Source: Temnopleurus reevesii
Taxonomy: Eukaryota > Echinodermata > Echinoidea > Temnopleuroida > Temnopleuridae
Assembly (NCBI GenBank): GCA_036244855.1
Contig: BQKZ01000366.1
Location: forward strand, 47,195 to 98,711
DNA: 51,517 nucleotides
Direction: 5' to 3'
Shown here: positions 34,771-46,445 of the stretch, in pieces
Layout: every line of letters begins with the position of its first letter
How positions within the stretch are numbered: the first letter of the stretch is position 1
Notes under the pieces: model-generated
The model's database searches: none
Told to the model about the DNA's origin: nothing
The model's input: the letters and a program-made list of their open reading frames with translations, nothing else
Translations under genes and position numbers: made by a program

Positions 34771-35131
34771 TACAGTCAAACCTGTCTATAGTGGGGAACC
34801 AAAAGAAAACAGAAAAAGTAGCTTCTGTAGACAGGAAACCACTGTAGACATGTTTGGTAACAGTCATTTTCATTATGAGGGAACCGATCTGGTGGCCACT
34901 GTTGACAGGTGGTTACTATGAACAGGTGGCCACTTAGGGGGTGTTGCTCAAAAGTTGCAATTGATCGCAAGTTGCAGATGATCGGAACGCGCCAATCAAA
35001 ATCATTGTTTCATGCGCGTTGTGTTAAATGCGCATACCGTGCACGAATGAAAATGCGCGTTACAATTGGCAAAGTTGCAGTTGATTTGCAGTTGATTTTG
35101 AGCAACACCCCATTAGACAGTTTTGACTTTA
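34771..35131. mobile_element. TACAGTCAAACC-end MITE, split by another MITE
   Basis: Left end TACAGTCAAACCTGTCTATA; right end is the complement of TAAAGTCAAAACTGTCTAAT. The interior CTGGTGGCCACTGTTGACAG matches the family. The element is interrupted at 34937-35111. Confidence 0.8.
34937..35111. mobile_element. GGGGTGTTGCTCAAAA-end MITE, nested copy
   Basis: 175 bases. Left end GGGGGTGTTGCTCAAAAGTT pairs with the right-end complement GGGGTGTTGCTCAAAATCAA. The interior ATGCGCATACCGTGC matches 47396-47570. Flanks TTA and ATTA suggest a TTA target, as in PIF/Harbinger-type MITEs; this is tentative. Confidence 0.85.
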
Positions 35132-35242
35132 TTAATATGATATAATATAAATATTTTCATAATATTATGTATTGTTTTCCTCTGAGAAGAATGATGTTAT
35201 TTCAAATGTCTTTTTTGTTGACTTTCATGAAGTATCTTGAAG

Positions 35243-35342
35243 AATGACTTTAAGAACGACTGGTATCAATTCTTGTGCTAATTACTCGTAAAACTATCAG
35301 CCATTAAGCACAAGAACTGATACCAGTTGTTCTTAAAGTCAT
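35243..35342. mobile_element. Short foldback element
   Basis: Arms of about 40 bases: AATGACTTTAAGAACGACTG and the complement AATGACTTTAAGAACAACTG, continuing through GGTATCA and TTCTTGTGC. The loop is about 20 bases. One copy seen. Confidence 0.75.
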
Positions 35343-37194
35343 TTTTTTTAACTTGGTGAAAAACTGTCCAGAAGGTTGATGGGTGAAAATATGACATAAG
35401 TGGTTTTGAGTTTTATGTTTTAGTTTGCCTTTGTTTGGACATGCTTTTTAAGTAACATGTGCCCAATCAATGAAGAGTTGTTCTCAAACTCTCAGCTTCT
35501 TTATGAACAAAAATAACACAAATCCACATTGTGCTTAATCGTTTGAAAATGGAGTTGCAATCAGTTTCAAGTTTTTTATTAATTCATATGTTCAGGAGAG
35601 ACAAAGTCATATATTTTCATCAATAATTTGACATCATTTTTATGCTTTTCAGCAAGTTAATGATATAACAACGCCAGACAAAGAGGAAAATAAAGTAACT
35701 TTTGAATTCTGCAAAGAATTGGTATATAAATTCTCCAGCTGGTGTCAAATTCTGGCATTTTATAAGCTCCAATTTTTGGGGGGCATCATGCAAAGGCTAA
35801 TGGATGAAGGCAAATAAATGAGATTCTTTCAAAACCCTTTTCAAACAGAAGATTGTTGAATATATCACAAGAAAAAAAAAGAGTTGTATGTATGAGTATT
35901 TCTGTTATTAAACCTTCCAGGATGAAAGAACATTCTGATTTATGTTCCTCTCCACCCAGTTCTATGGTTCTGGTATAGATTTTTATTCCGGGTGCTGAAA
36001 ATTTACTGAGAACATCAGTGCGAGAGGAAACAATCGAGGCAAAAAAAAACACTCTTTACTGTGATTATGTAATTATTTATTTCACAAACTTTTTAAAATG
36101 AAAATAGACATAAAAATTGTCCAGTATCCTTAGATTAGCAACATTAAAGACACTTGCAAATCATTATATTCCCCATAAATCAACACTTTATATTTTTAAA
36201 ACAGATATATATATTGGAAATTTAAAGTAAATTTATTAAGGTAGAATTGTATCCAGTGAGAATTATTTTAGAAAATTTATAAACAAATTATGTAATCACT
36301 GATATGAGGAATAAATTATGGATAAATAATTTTCCAAATTATTCCTGCCGGAAATAGGTAAATAGACATGGAAAACTTTTTAATGATCAATATTGTGCAC
36401 ACAGGTATAACTAGATGGACCAAATGATACCTCTTTCTCTGTAAAAAAATTGCTATTTTTGAGCATTGATCCATTTTATGCTGTACAATGTAGTATTTAT
36501 TGAAGATTTTAGAAATCCTCTCTTCCAAAGTTACATGGATGTAGTCATAAATTTCACCGACAGTTTTTATAGCTTTCACCTTTTTAATCAAATACAGAGT
36601 ATTACAATGTGTGAAAGTTTGCAATAAGTAATCGTCATCGTTATTATTCAATGTCCAATTATAGTCAATAGAGTTCTTATACACACGAATACCATAAAAA
36701 AGCACAATAGATTATTATGTACGAGGTAATGTATACTTTATTATTTCAAAGATATGTTAACATAATAATAATAATAATAATAATAACATTTATAACATTT
36801 ATATTGTGATTTTTACTGGTGTTTCTAAGCGCCTTGTTATTGGTAAACTAAATCATTAACTAATTAAATGAAATTAAATCAAATAAAAAAAGAAAGAAGA
36901 AAAAAAGAAATTGAATTAACGGAAATCATACATTATGGTTTGTTCTTGGTTAAAAGTACTCTGTTGTAATAGATGCAAATTAATCAGATTTTCATTGAAT
37001 CAAGACCCAGACTATTTTATCGGTTTATAGGAAATATTTTCAAGTATAAGTTTTAAAATGATGTATTTAACATGGAATGTCAAAAAGAAAGGTTCAACAC
37101 TTTATAATGTGTGCAATCATGTTTACTACCATTTTACTCTTATGTTTATGTTTTCTTGATTTATCTTTGTTTATTCTTGTATTCTTTTGCAATT
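35343..37194. other. Non-coding stretch
   Basis: No gene recognised. AATAAA hexamers lie at 35689 and 35813. A (TAA)n tract at about 36766-36786, followed by TCTAAGCGCCTTG near 36826, may be a minus-strand SINE tail. Confidence 0.4.
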
Positions 37195-37520
37195 TGGTTA
37201 GAAGAATTGAGTAATAAAGTTGTTCCAAATGTTTTTCAAAATGAAGAACATATCACGTGTTTGCAGAAAGAAGGGTTACAACTGAATTTGGCCTTTCAGA
37301 AATAATCCTCGTAAAAGAATTTCATGTGTAAAGACATAAATATTGATATCCATTTGGTTTTAACAATTGAGTTCTAAAGTTGTTCTAGGTGTTTTTCAAA
37401 ATGAAGAATATAGTGTCTGTTTGCATCCAGGTAGGCATTAACTCATTTTGTCCATTCGGAAATGATCCTGTTGAATTTGATGTGTAAAGACACAAGTATT
37501 AATGTCCTTTGGTTGTAAGA
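37195..37520. repeat. Two-copy tandem repeat, period about 175 bases
   Basis: Both units share TTTTTCAAAATGAAGAA, AAAGTTGTTC and GTGTAAAGACA. A partial third unit (TTTTGGTTCCAAACAG) may lie near 37,665. Confidence 0.7.
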
Positions 37521-38641
37521 ATACATAGTTAGTCCCATATAATTATTCATATAATCCTGTTACGTAGTGTGTATCATTAAAAAGAGAGGAATGAGAAAAA
37601 CAAGCTAATTACAATAACTTGATGCCTTCCTCCCCCCCCCCCAAAAAAAAATGAATTGTGTAAATGCCTTTTGGTTCCAAACAGATGGCAATACCCCTTG
37701 TACCATAACCATTTTTGCACACTGATGACAACATTTGAAGTTACATGTGAATGTATATTTGCATCAGTTCAGAAATTAAGAGCCATATTTCCGATTTTAT
37801 GTCATGTTTCCTGTGAGAATGCACTTTATGTTGAAATTCAATCTTGAAAGACCCTTTCTGATTGGCTCAGAGAGAGTTTTTTAAACAAACATGCCTGTAA
37901 CAGTGATCATGATTGGCTGGTTTGGCTATTGCAGAGGTGCCGAGTGTTGTGTATTTTCCATATAATATTTCAGTCTTGTGTCTTTAATGAAATTGCAGAA
38001 ATAGGTGAAATCTTATTTGATATACCAAAGGAAAAAAATATCTGATTTTTGGTTCAGTCCTTTTATTGATTTTCATGTGTTATTTTTGTTATTATTATCT
38101 GTTATTATCTAATAGATATATTAATTCAGTTACATATATTCATGTAAGCATTTTTCTTGTTTACGCTCTGTAAAATATTGAGTGGAAATGTTCACTCAAG
38201 ACTGATTTTTTTTTAATATGCATTTTGAGTGAAAAAAAAATCAAATTTCTCTCAAATACAATTCTTAAAAAAGTTCATTCCAGAGTGACAATTTTCACTT
38301 TCTATCCTTTTAGAGAGTAATTTATTACCCTGGTCAATGAAATAGGATAAAAACACACTTATCCCATTGACTATCGAATTCCATATTTCCCATTGACTAT
38401 GTGCAGAGATCTCCCAGATTTAGCAGCCAATGAGTTAGATACACAACAATTGGCTTTTCACTCTGCGCCATATTACGATGATTAATAATTCTTTACAAGG
38501 CTATTTTACTCATCATTGGTATTGTGACATTCAGTTTCTTTATTCATGACAAGGTGTTAAATACTATTTATTTCAGCAAGTTAGAATTAATAAAAAATAT
38601 ATACATATATTATGCCATTTCTTATTGTATATACAATTACA
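37521..38641. other. Non-coding stretch
   Basis: A C10-A9 junction is near 37632-37650. No gene recognised. Confidence 0.45.
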
Positions 38642-38767
38642 GGGGCCTGTAACACGAAGAGGTACGGTTAATTTGCAATTAATCGTAACACTTTGTTACA
38701 AACTTTGCCATATACTAAGATTAATGTTTATCGTAAGTTTAATTGCATCTTTTATGTTACAGACCCC
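38642..38767. mobile_element. GGGGCC-GTAACA foldback MITE
   Basis: Left end GGGGCCTGTAACACGAAGAG; complement of the right end GGGGTCTGTAACATAAAAGA. The inner arms share TTAATTGCAA-type sequence. Related to 50727-50857. Confidence 0.78.
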
Positions 38768-38927
38768 AGAGCTGGCAACTGTAACAAAATCCTTGCCTTT
38801 TTTCTGGTCTTTATTTCACTTCAATAGGCGCTACTGTAAACTAGATTAATATTATTGTACATACTGCTTAGCAAGTGATAAAAGACAAAAAATTGAGGAT
38901 TTTGTAATAGTTGCCAACTATAGCAAT

Positions 38928-39103
38928 AACACGATATAAACTAATTCCGAAAAATTAAGCAGACCGCAAAGAAAAGATCCGTACACCGTGTATTCAATTG
39001 TGTGGAAGCAACAATGACAAACCAGTTCCGATTTCAATAGCATTACAAAGGAGCATAGAATTTGCGTACGATTTGACTTTTCGAAAATAGTTTATATCGT
39101 GTT
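38928..39103. mobile_element. AACACGATATAAAC-end MITE, copy 3
   Basis: 176 bases, the same length as copy 2. Ends are AACACGATATAAACTAATTC and AAAATAGTTTATATCGTGTT, flanked on both sides by CAAT, a clean 4-bp target duplication. Confidence 0.85.
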
Positions 39104-39284
39104 CAATATACTTGTTAGACAAGTGGAAAGCAGAGCTATTGAAGTATCAGATTATGCTATATTGTACTCAGATGATAAACCTATACATTGCAATGGAAAA
39201 AATAAAGCCAAAGAGAACGGATATTTCAGTTTTGCTAATTGTCCTTTTGCATTAATATTCCAGTACTGTGAAAACTTAGAAATT

Positions 39285-39436
39285 TTGCTAGAAAGTTGCA
39301 ATAGATTGCAAATAAATTGTGAATCAGTTGCCGATTGAAACGCTTTCTACAAGATGCCCATGAAACAATGATTTTGTTTGGCACGTGTTGATCAACTGTA
39401 ACTTGAAATTGATTGCAACTTTCAAGCAATGCCCCA
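39285..39436. mobile_element. GGGGTGTTGCTCAAAA-type MITE, diverged copy
   Basis: AAAGTTGCAATAGATTGC at the left and GATTGCAACTTTCAAGCAAT then GCCCC at the right, with CATGAAACAATGATTTTG inverted relative to the other copies. Clearly related but eroded. Confidence 0.6.
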
Positions 39437-39509
39437 ATAAAGCATTACTTTTCTTATTGCACTTAATTAGGAGTACTTATTCAGAATACAATTATGCCAT
39501 TATATATCC

Positions 39510-39770
39510 ACCTTACTGTGAGCAGAAGGGACAAAGGAATATAACAAAGTAAATTTCATTCAAGCCTTCACAATAACTTCATGGTCGCAAAAGAAAATAG
39601 CTTTCCTGGTTATTTATTGAACAGGTGCAACACCTGTTCGACGCATCTCCACAGAATAAGCAGGAAGGACATTTGTTTTGTACATATCTAGCTATTGTGA
39701 ATCCTTCAGTGGCAGTTGCTTAATTTGTCCAAATCCTTTGTCCCTTCTATTCTGAGTGACTGTCCCCTCT
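39510..39770. repeat. Diverged copy of part of the 12-14 kb array
   Basis: AGCAGAAGGGACAAAGGAAT, CATTCAAGCC, TTATTTATTGAACAGGT, CACAGAATAAGCAGGAAGGA and TTTGTCCAAATCC run in the same order as at 12,350-12,560 and 13,545-13,780. These segments are therefore dispersed beyond the array. Confidence 0.7.
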
Positions 39771-41289
39771 GCTGCATCAAGACAGAGAACACAAGAAAAA
39801 TTCACCTCCTTGACAAAGCCTCACTAAATTACCTTTTTTGCATTACACCGGCCTCTTTGATTAAACCATGGATACATATTAAACAAAATTGATTACACCA
39901 TACAAATTTTAGAACACTTAAAAATCAGTTCCACAAAAATATGGTCTAATGACTATTGAAAATTGTGTAAGGGGACAGGTGCAAAGTGTTTCATTATGCT
40001 TCTTTTCTCTGAACCTTTCACTACCATATATTTATTTTGGTACCCATTATCAATCATAAAAGGGACAAAATTACACAAGGATTACACCTCTTAAAAAAAA
40101 AAGATGCATATTTTGAAAATTTGATAAATCAGTTTAGAACCTTTAACAGTGTTTAAGCGAACCTTTGAAAGTTTTTAGTGCAGTCCCTATATAAGTATTG
40201 GTATATCCTGGGAGGGGGGTGCTATATGGGCACCAACTCACCGGACAGCTGACCAGAAGGGGGTGTAGAAATTTGCTAACCTCCAAAGGGCGAAAATTGG
40301 CTGAAGACTTTTTTGCTTGCTGGTCAGTTAATTTGGGAGCACATTTTTACTTACAGAGTGGGGCTAACATTTGATGAAGACAATTTTTGTGTTCTCAGGG
40401 GTAAAGCGGGCGGGATGCAACAAATTAATGAAGCCCCCCCCCCCCCCCCCCCCCGTATGTAAATCATGAAGACGTATATGATTGATGAGCTCTGCCAGAT
40501 ATCCACTCCCAATACTAAAATAATCAGAATGAATTATAACTAATAAATTGTATCGCATTATCTAATGGTACAACTAGAAAAAGTCACTTGTCGATTTTTG
40601 TTGACCACTGAAATCAACAAAATGGTGCTGTTTTCGTTCATAAAATTATAATAGAATTAATGTGCTTACATAGTACAGTAATATAGCATTCTAGGTAACA
40701 AAACTTGATTTTTAAACAAACTCTGTTCATTATTTATCATCTGAAATTAATCATCACTTCGTCTCCACTACATGTCACTGTTTTATTAAACCTGGTGAAA
40801 ATTACCAATTTTTAAGTTTATATTAGAGGATGGAAAATTGGATGATTGAATAAAATTTCATTTCAATAACGAGGTGTATATAGCTGATCAATTTGACTTT
40901 ATCATTAAAGTTATCATTTTTACGCGCGTAAAAACATAAAATCTATCTATTCATCACCTATAAATTAAGAAAAATCTTTTCGGGAACCGTTAAAAAAACT
41001 TTGGAAGTGTGTAAAATGATTCATGCGCATATCCTTTAAAGTCGTGACTTTTTTTTTCTTTCTTCCTCTTCTTTCTGTGGGAGGGGGGGGGGGGGATTAA
41101 TGAAAAATCTTAATTATCAAATACCATTGTCGACCCACCTTCAAACATTTGTATTGGCCTATGGTCCATTATAGTTTTTTTTTAACATGGTAAAGTCTTT
41201 GACAATAGCATTACGTGTGGATAGCAAATATATATATTGATTGTTTAGTGTAAAAAGGTTATTCATTTCATTTGGTGCACAATTTACTC
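39771..41289. other. Non-coding stretch with long C- and G-runs
   Basis: C21 at 40434-40454 and G13 at 41083-41095. No gene recognised. Confidence 0.5.
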
Positions 41290-41620
41290 TGTCGCCTCGC
41301 TCCAGGTGTTTTCTGAGGTTCGCTGTCCTTGAGTGAAGATTTTGGATGACAGTGTGATCACGGAATGACGCGAGCCGAACGAACAAAACAGTATGTAGCG
41401 GCCAACCAAGGGCTGGCCTAAATCTCACGTTTTGCACGTAAAGCTCGTGCCAATCAGTGTCACGTGGTTGTGAAGAATTGTCCAATGAGGAAGGCGCATT
41501 GTGCGCTGTATGTAATAGACCGCAGAGCATGTAGTTGCGTGGCGCCAGAGTGCCGCGGTCGGGTAGGATGAAATTGAACATAGTCACGTGATCAAAAGAA
41601 TGAGCCAATGATCGCGATTC
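41290..41620. promoter_or_regulatory. GC-richer promoter-like region
   Basis: Stands out from AT-rich surroundings with several CpGs. Holds two CACGTG E-boxes (about 41461 and 41584) and CCAAT boxes at about 41449 (GCCAATCAG), 41481 (TCCAATGAG) and 41603 (GCCAATGAT). No TATA box or confirmed gene is attached. The 149-residue minus-strand frame at 41159-41608 has no domain signal. Confidence 0.35.
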
Positions 41621-41703
41621 CTTTGTTGGCTAAGTGAAGAAACTTATACATTGGGAGCGAAGATTTATAATTTTTGCTGGTTGCCTATTTATTTAGTTGC
41701 GTC

Positions 41704-41860
41704 ATGGTTCGTCATTTTCCTATTCAATACTGTACCGCAGAAGATATGAAGTTGAAGTTCAAATGTTGTTTTGTGTCTATAATCTTTCTTTGCGTCAGAT
41801 TTGTTTTTGTTTTTTCATATTGCAGACTTCAATGTAAATTCCTTGTCGGCTAAAGTGTTT
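41704..41860 (+). CDS. Short open frame downstream of the promoter-like region (speculative)
   Basis: About 51 codons with a favourable start context (purine at -3, G at +4). The frame contains a hydrophobic stretch, CCFVSIIFLCVRFVFVFSYC, preceded by MKLKFK, as in a type II signal anchor. There is no homology I recognise, so it could easily be chance. If real it may be a first exon; a weak donor (GTAAAT) lies near 41834. Confidence 0.15.
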
Positions 41861-41942
41861 TCATGTTGGTAGTTGACTCCAGTTAAGACTGGAATAGATG
41901 CATTAATGTTGACGTTAATAATATTATTAATATTTTTTTTTA

Positions 41943-41958
41943 GGGGGGGGGGGGGGGG
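41943..41958. repeat. Poly-G run after a T-run
   Basis: G16 following T9-TA. One of the longest G-runs in the window. Confidence 0.9.
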
Positions 41959-42065
41959 ATTTTCCCCCAGACTAACCCGATAATAGTTCTTCTTCTTCTT
42001 CTGTGCATCGTATACACTCAATCGTAGCTGCGTGTTTGTTCTTTTTAACATAAAACAGAACAAAT

Positions 42066-42220
42066 CAGGAGTCCTTCACTTTTCCATCCTTCCTCCCCTG
42101 GCGCTGCGAGTAATTCTAGGCCCTCATCTATGAACGGCGATGACTCGGCGTTGCATTCTTCTCAAACCACCTGCGGGAGGAAAGAGAAGACAAAAGACGC
42201 ATCATCATCTGCATGAATAA
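42066..42220. other. GC-richer segment, possible exon of unknown strand
   Basis: On the minus strand TCTTCTCTTTCCTCCCGCAG at about 42173-42192 is an excellent splice acceptor, followed by a 13-codon frame and stop. On the + strand a 28-codon frame starts at 42130. Neither can be joined to anything here. Confidence 0.2.
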
Positions 42221-42284
42221 ATCAGTAAGGTGCAATATATTTATACAACCGTTATTATGGTGGAAGACCTCCCGCTATTCATTA

Positions 42285-42510
42285 AGATCGACTCACACAT
42301 TTGTGTTTTTAGCCTGCGTCGGCCAAGCGTTTTTTTTATTAAAGACGCTCTCCGAACGCATAGTATACGCTGGTCAGACGGTCGGGGCTGACATTCGGCT
42401 GGCACCAAAGGAGCATACCCTGAACGTCAGTACACCATGTGGTCTGCGTCTTTTAATTGTCAAAAACGATCGGCCGACGCATGCTAAAATGCAAAGGTGT
42501 GAGTTGCCCT
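42285..42510. mobile_element. ACTCACAC-end foldback MITE
   Basis: Left arm CGACTCACACATTTGTGTTT; complement of the right arm CAACTCACACCTTTGCATTT. Both then read TTAGCNTGCGTCGGCC. The 114-residue open frame across it is not a gene. Confidence 0.8.
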
Positions 42511-44470
42511 TTAGCGAAGGCGATGGTGATGATGTGATAAGGATTAGAGCCCTCTGAATTAAATTAAATTTCGAGATTCAATCAATGTTGTTCAGAGTCT
42601 GGGTAGAGCTTTTCACCTGTTGCAAATTTGGTATTATTAGAAAGAAAAAAAAAACTATGTGGAATAACGAAGATGAGTTTTTATTCTTTTCAAACCCATT
42701 TTTAATACTATGTCACTTTGATGCAACACAATATGATTTTTTTTGCATACAAATATATTCTAAACTAAAAAAGAAACTCTTTTTAAACCAGTGCCCTTGT
42801 CATTCTCATTTATTACTGTTATTTTTTCTAAACTTTTGATGCAAAGGGTGGATTTGGATTTGACCACACTCTATTGTTGCGTAGTCTAAAATTTACGATC
42901 AATTTTAGCTACATTCTGGTAGACATCAGGCATTTGAAAAATGAAGAACGTTAATTTTCGTATTGAATACTGGTATAGCCGATGTCACATGCTTGTATGA
43001 GTACCATACGGTAATCGTTTTCTTGATAACCGACATGTATCTAAGCATCACTAAAGATGTATAATCTTTGTTGTTGTACATTATTAATTTGAATTTATTG
43101 TATTTATTTCGTATTCTAATCATCAGGATAATCATCATTTTTTAATAATGATATAACTTTTAATCTAAGTATATTTCGAAATATCGGAGTTCTTATCGGG
43201 TAACATAGCACTCGGTAATCTTACATGAATTATAACTTGATATGATTGGTTTGATTGAGTGTAAAAGTTTGCGATGAGAAGAGTAAAATTTCTTTTTCTT
43301 GATTCTGTATTTCCTTCATTCCATAAAATGGAAATAATACACATCAGTAATTGTAAAGTCTTGCAAAATGTAATAAAATCACTGTTGGTGTTGATTTAGA
43401 ATGTTGATGAAGAACTTCGATTAAGATTTACTAGTTTGAAAGGTCTGTTAACCGATTTAATCTCCGAATTGAGCTGCATGATTTTGTCTACTAAGAACTT
43501 TGGCAATTTCGTTTACCAGTGTAATAATAAAATTATTTTGATTCATTTAAAGAAAATCTTGCATTTATCTATGTACCAGAAAACCATTGATTCTATTTTT
43601 ATTCATGTATTTCTCAGGCGACTCCAAAAAATGTTTAAGGTACCCTTTTTTCACTTTGATTTACACAGTCATGACAGTGACCCTTTCAAAAATTATTTGA
43701 AAGAGGAATTCAAGTGCAGACAAATCACGAGGAATGTATTTTTAAAGACACTTTATAAAAGAATACGAATTTATAATATATAATAGTCTAAATAATTAAC
43801 CACAATTATATGTGAACGAAACGGACTTAGAGAATAGATAATTTTATGTTACGATGAGAATAGATATTAAACTCTTTAGATAATATAACTTTGTAACTGA
43901 TATCATCATCTAGACAATCTTTGAAAAGAGGAAAGAAAACTTACCTTGAGTATGGAAAGACAACTGGGCAGTTTGATCACTTTGAAGATAAACAAAATTA
44001 TCGTTTGTGTTAAATGATGTTACAAACGCGTGATTCCTTTAGGCAAAATCACAGTATCGTCAACTTTCTCGATGTTCCAATGATTTTAAAAGTCAAAGAT
44101 TCGTTTCGGAAACTCCTTCAAAGGTAGCACATGAGTGAATGAGATAAGCTATCAGTTGTGCCTGCAGTTATAAAGCCCCCAAAAATGCTCTAACCCCTGG
44201 GGCAATTCCTCCTGGGTACCGCCCCTATCATCAAAAATACATCCGGTTGCTAGGTGATCTATTCACCTGCCCATATCTCTTACATTCTCATTGGTCAAAA
44301 AATAAACTGCCTGATTACAGCTCGATGTCAATTTTTTCGTTTCTTTTTACGCGCCATTTTGATTGGTTATCGCCTGTTGAATATTTGATGAATCATTCCG
44401 TTTTGGTTTTCTTGCAAAATGTAAACTAATAATGCGTGTCTATCAAAACGTGTCATGCTCTTGCTATCAA
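42511..44470. other. Non-coding stretch
   Basis: No gene or repeat family recognised. The 115-residue open frame at 43436-43783 shows no domain and lacks a codon pattern distinct from its AT-rich surroundings. Confidence 0.45.
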
Positions 44471-44492
44471 AATATATATATATATATATATA
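44471..44492. repeat. (AT)n microsatellite
   Basis: Uninterrupted AT repeat of about 11 units. Confidence 0.9.
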
Positions 44493-44759
44493 CGTGGGAC
44501 AGGGTTCAAGGTTAATGAGATAAAATCAGGAAATCGTCAAAAATATCATAAATGATGAGATGCTTGATATTCTCGTATCGCGCAAAGATGTAGCCGCCTG
44601 ATAATTATTCGTATATGATTAATGCTGTCTTCCTATCGTATGCTTCAGATTTATTGTTCGTTGGAGATATTATGAAAGAGGAGAGAGTCGTTTAAATGAG
44701 TTTATTCTGTCACCAGTGGGTAGGGGTGGAAGGTAATAAGCAGAGGCTTCGATGGTAGG

Positions 44760-44924
44760 GTAACAATGGGGGAGTGTGGGGGCACATCGGGGTGCGTTTC
44801 CGCATCACCTGTCCAGTTCCACGCGCAGACGAGAGCGCCCAGGAAAAAGGCGCCAAATGAAAATGCGCTTTTATCTGCATGCAGGAAACGTCCTAACTCT
44901 CGAAAATACACACTTCGCGTTTCT
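44760..44924. promoter_or_regulatory. GC-rich patch beside the pyrimidine satellite
   Basis: Contains GGCGCCAAAT (an E2F-like site on the minus strand), CACCTG and many CpGs. A 69-residue minus-strand frame ends in a stop overlapping AATAAA near 44702. A promoter or small exon is possible but unsupported. Confidence 0.25.
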
Positions 44925-44937
44925 CTCTCACTATCTC

Positions 44938-44968
<31 letters not shown>

Positions 44969-45350
44969 CTTCCTCCCTCGTCTATTCTTCTTTTACCACA
45001 TTTATCTTTCTTCCTGCATCTTCACATCCTAATTTGTTACACCTTTTTCTCTTCCTCTATAGCTTTTCATGCATTATTATTAACCAAACTTTCTTCTCCC
45101 TGTTTGCACCAATTTTCTATCTTCCCCCCCCCTCTCTCTCTCTCTCTCTTACTCCCCACTCTCTCCTTTCCTATTCCTCCCTCGTATATTATTCTTTTAC
45201 CACATTTCTCTTTCTCTATCTCTTCTTGCATCTTCACATCTTCATTTATTACACATTTCGCTCCCTCTCTCCTACCATTTTTCTCTTCCTTTAGCTTTCA
45301 TGCATGTTTATTAACCAAAACTTTTTTTGTCCTGTTTTTCAACCAATTCT

Positions 45351-45403
<53 letters not shown>

Positions 45404-45794
45404 GCATTTTTTTTCATATATCAGCTTTTTCTCTCCCCCTCTCTTTCCACTTCTCTTTTTCCACTGACTGTCTTTGTATTATATTCACCACGTTCTCTTA
45501 ATATCTGCTTTATACCACTTCCCTCTTTCTCGATATCTTTCTTCACATATTTTATCTACCGCTTCTCTCTTTCTCTATCTCTTACTCCTCTATCTTTCTC
45601 CCTCTCTTCTGCCACTTATCTCTTTCTCTATATCTCCTTTTATTTATTTTTTATCTTCCACCCCTTTCTTTAGATTTGTTTTCTATACCACTTCTCTCTT
45701 TCTCTATGCCCCCTGACTGTTATCTATGCAATCCTTTCTCTTCCTCTCTATTTAACCACTTATCTCTTTCCGTATTTCTTCTTGTATCTATACC

Positions 45795-45840
<46 letters not shown>

Positions 45841-46315
45841 ATCTCTTACTCCTCTCTCTTTTCCCTCTCTTTCCCCAAATCTCCTTTTATTCTTTTTTTT
45901 TTATCTCCTACCCCTTTCTTTAGATTTGTTTTCTATACCACTTCTCTCTTTCTCTATCTCTTACTCATCTCTCTTTCCCTCTCTTGCTCCATATCTCCTT
46001 TTATTTTTTTGTTAAATCTCCTACCCCTTTCTTTAGATTTGTTTTCTGTACCACTTCTCTCTTTCTCTAAGTCCCCCTGACTGTTATCTATATGTAATCC
46101 TTTTTCCTTCCTCTCTATTTTACCACTTCTCTCTTTCTGTATCTCTTCTTGTATCTATATATACCCCCTCTCTCTGTATCTCTTCTTGTATCTATACCCC
46201 CTCTCTCTGAATCTCTTCTTGTATCTATACCCCCTCTCTCTCTTTCTTTCTATTTCTTTCTCTCTGACTCTTTTCCTCTCTGCATCTTTGCATAATGTCT
46301 CTCTCTATCTTTCTC

Positions 46316-46352
<37 letters not shown>

Positions 46353-46445
46353 ATCTATCTCTTTCTCTCTCCCTCATTCCCTCTCTGTATCTTTACATAA
46401 TCTCTCTCTCTCTCTTTCACTATATCTTTCTCTCTCTCTTCTGCT
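44925..46445. repeat. 1.5-kb pyrimidine-strand satellite with nested repeat units
   Basis: Almost all C and T on the + strand, with (CT)n runs at about 44933-44958, 45357-45398, 45800-45838 and 46322-46350. Nested units are visible. A unit of about 110 bases with CCCCTTTCTTTAGATTTGTT recurs near 45662, 45912 and 46024. A unit with CCCCTGACTGTTATCTAT recurs near 45708 and 46073. An earlier unit of about 230 bases with CTTTTACCACATTT recurs near 44990 and 45194. Long open frames in three frames are repeat translations. Confidence 0.93.

Noticed and set aside
41159..41608. 149-codon minus-strand open frame
   Set aside because: No recognisable family, no splice context and it covers a promoter-like GC-rich stretch, where open frames arise by chance.
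42213..42557. 114-codon + strand open frame
   Set aside because: Lies almost wholly in a foldback MITE.
43436..43783. 115-codon + strand open frame
   Set aside because: AT-rich, rich in Ile/Lys/Phe, no domain and no convincing splice sites.
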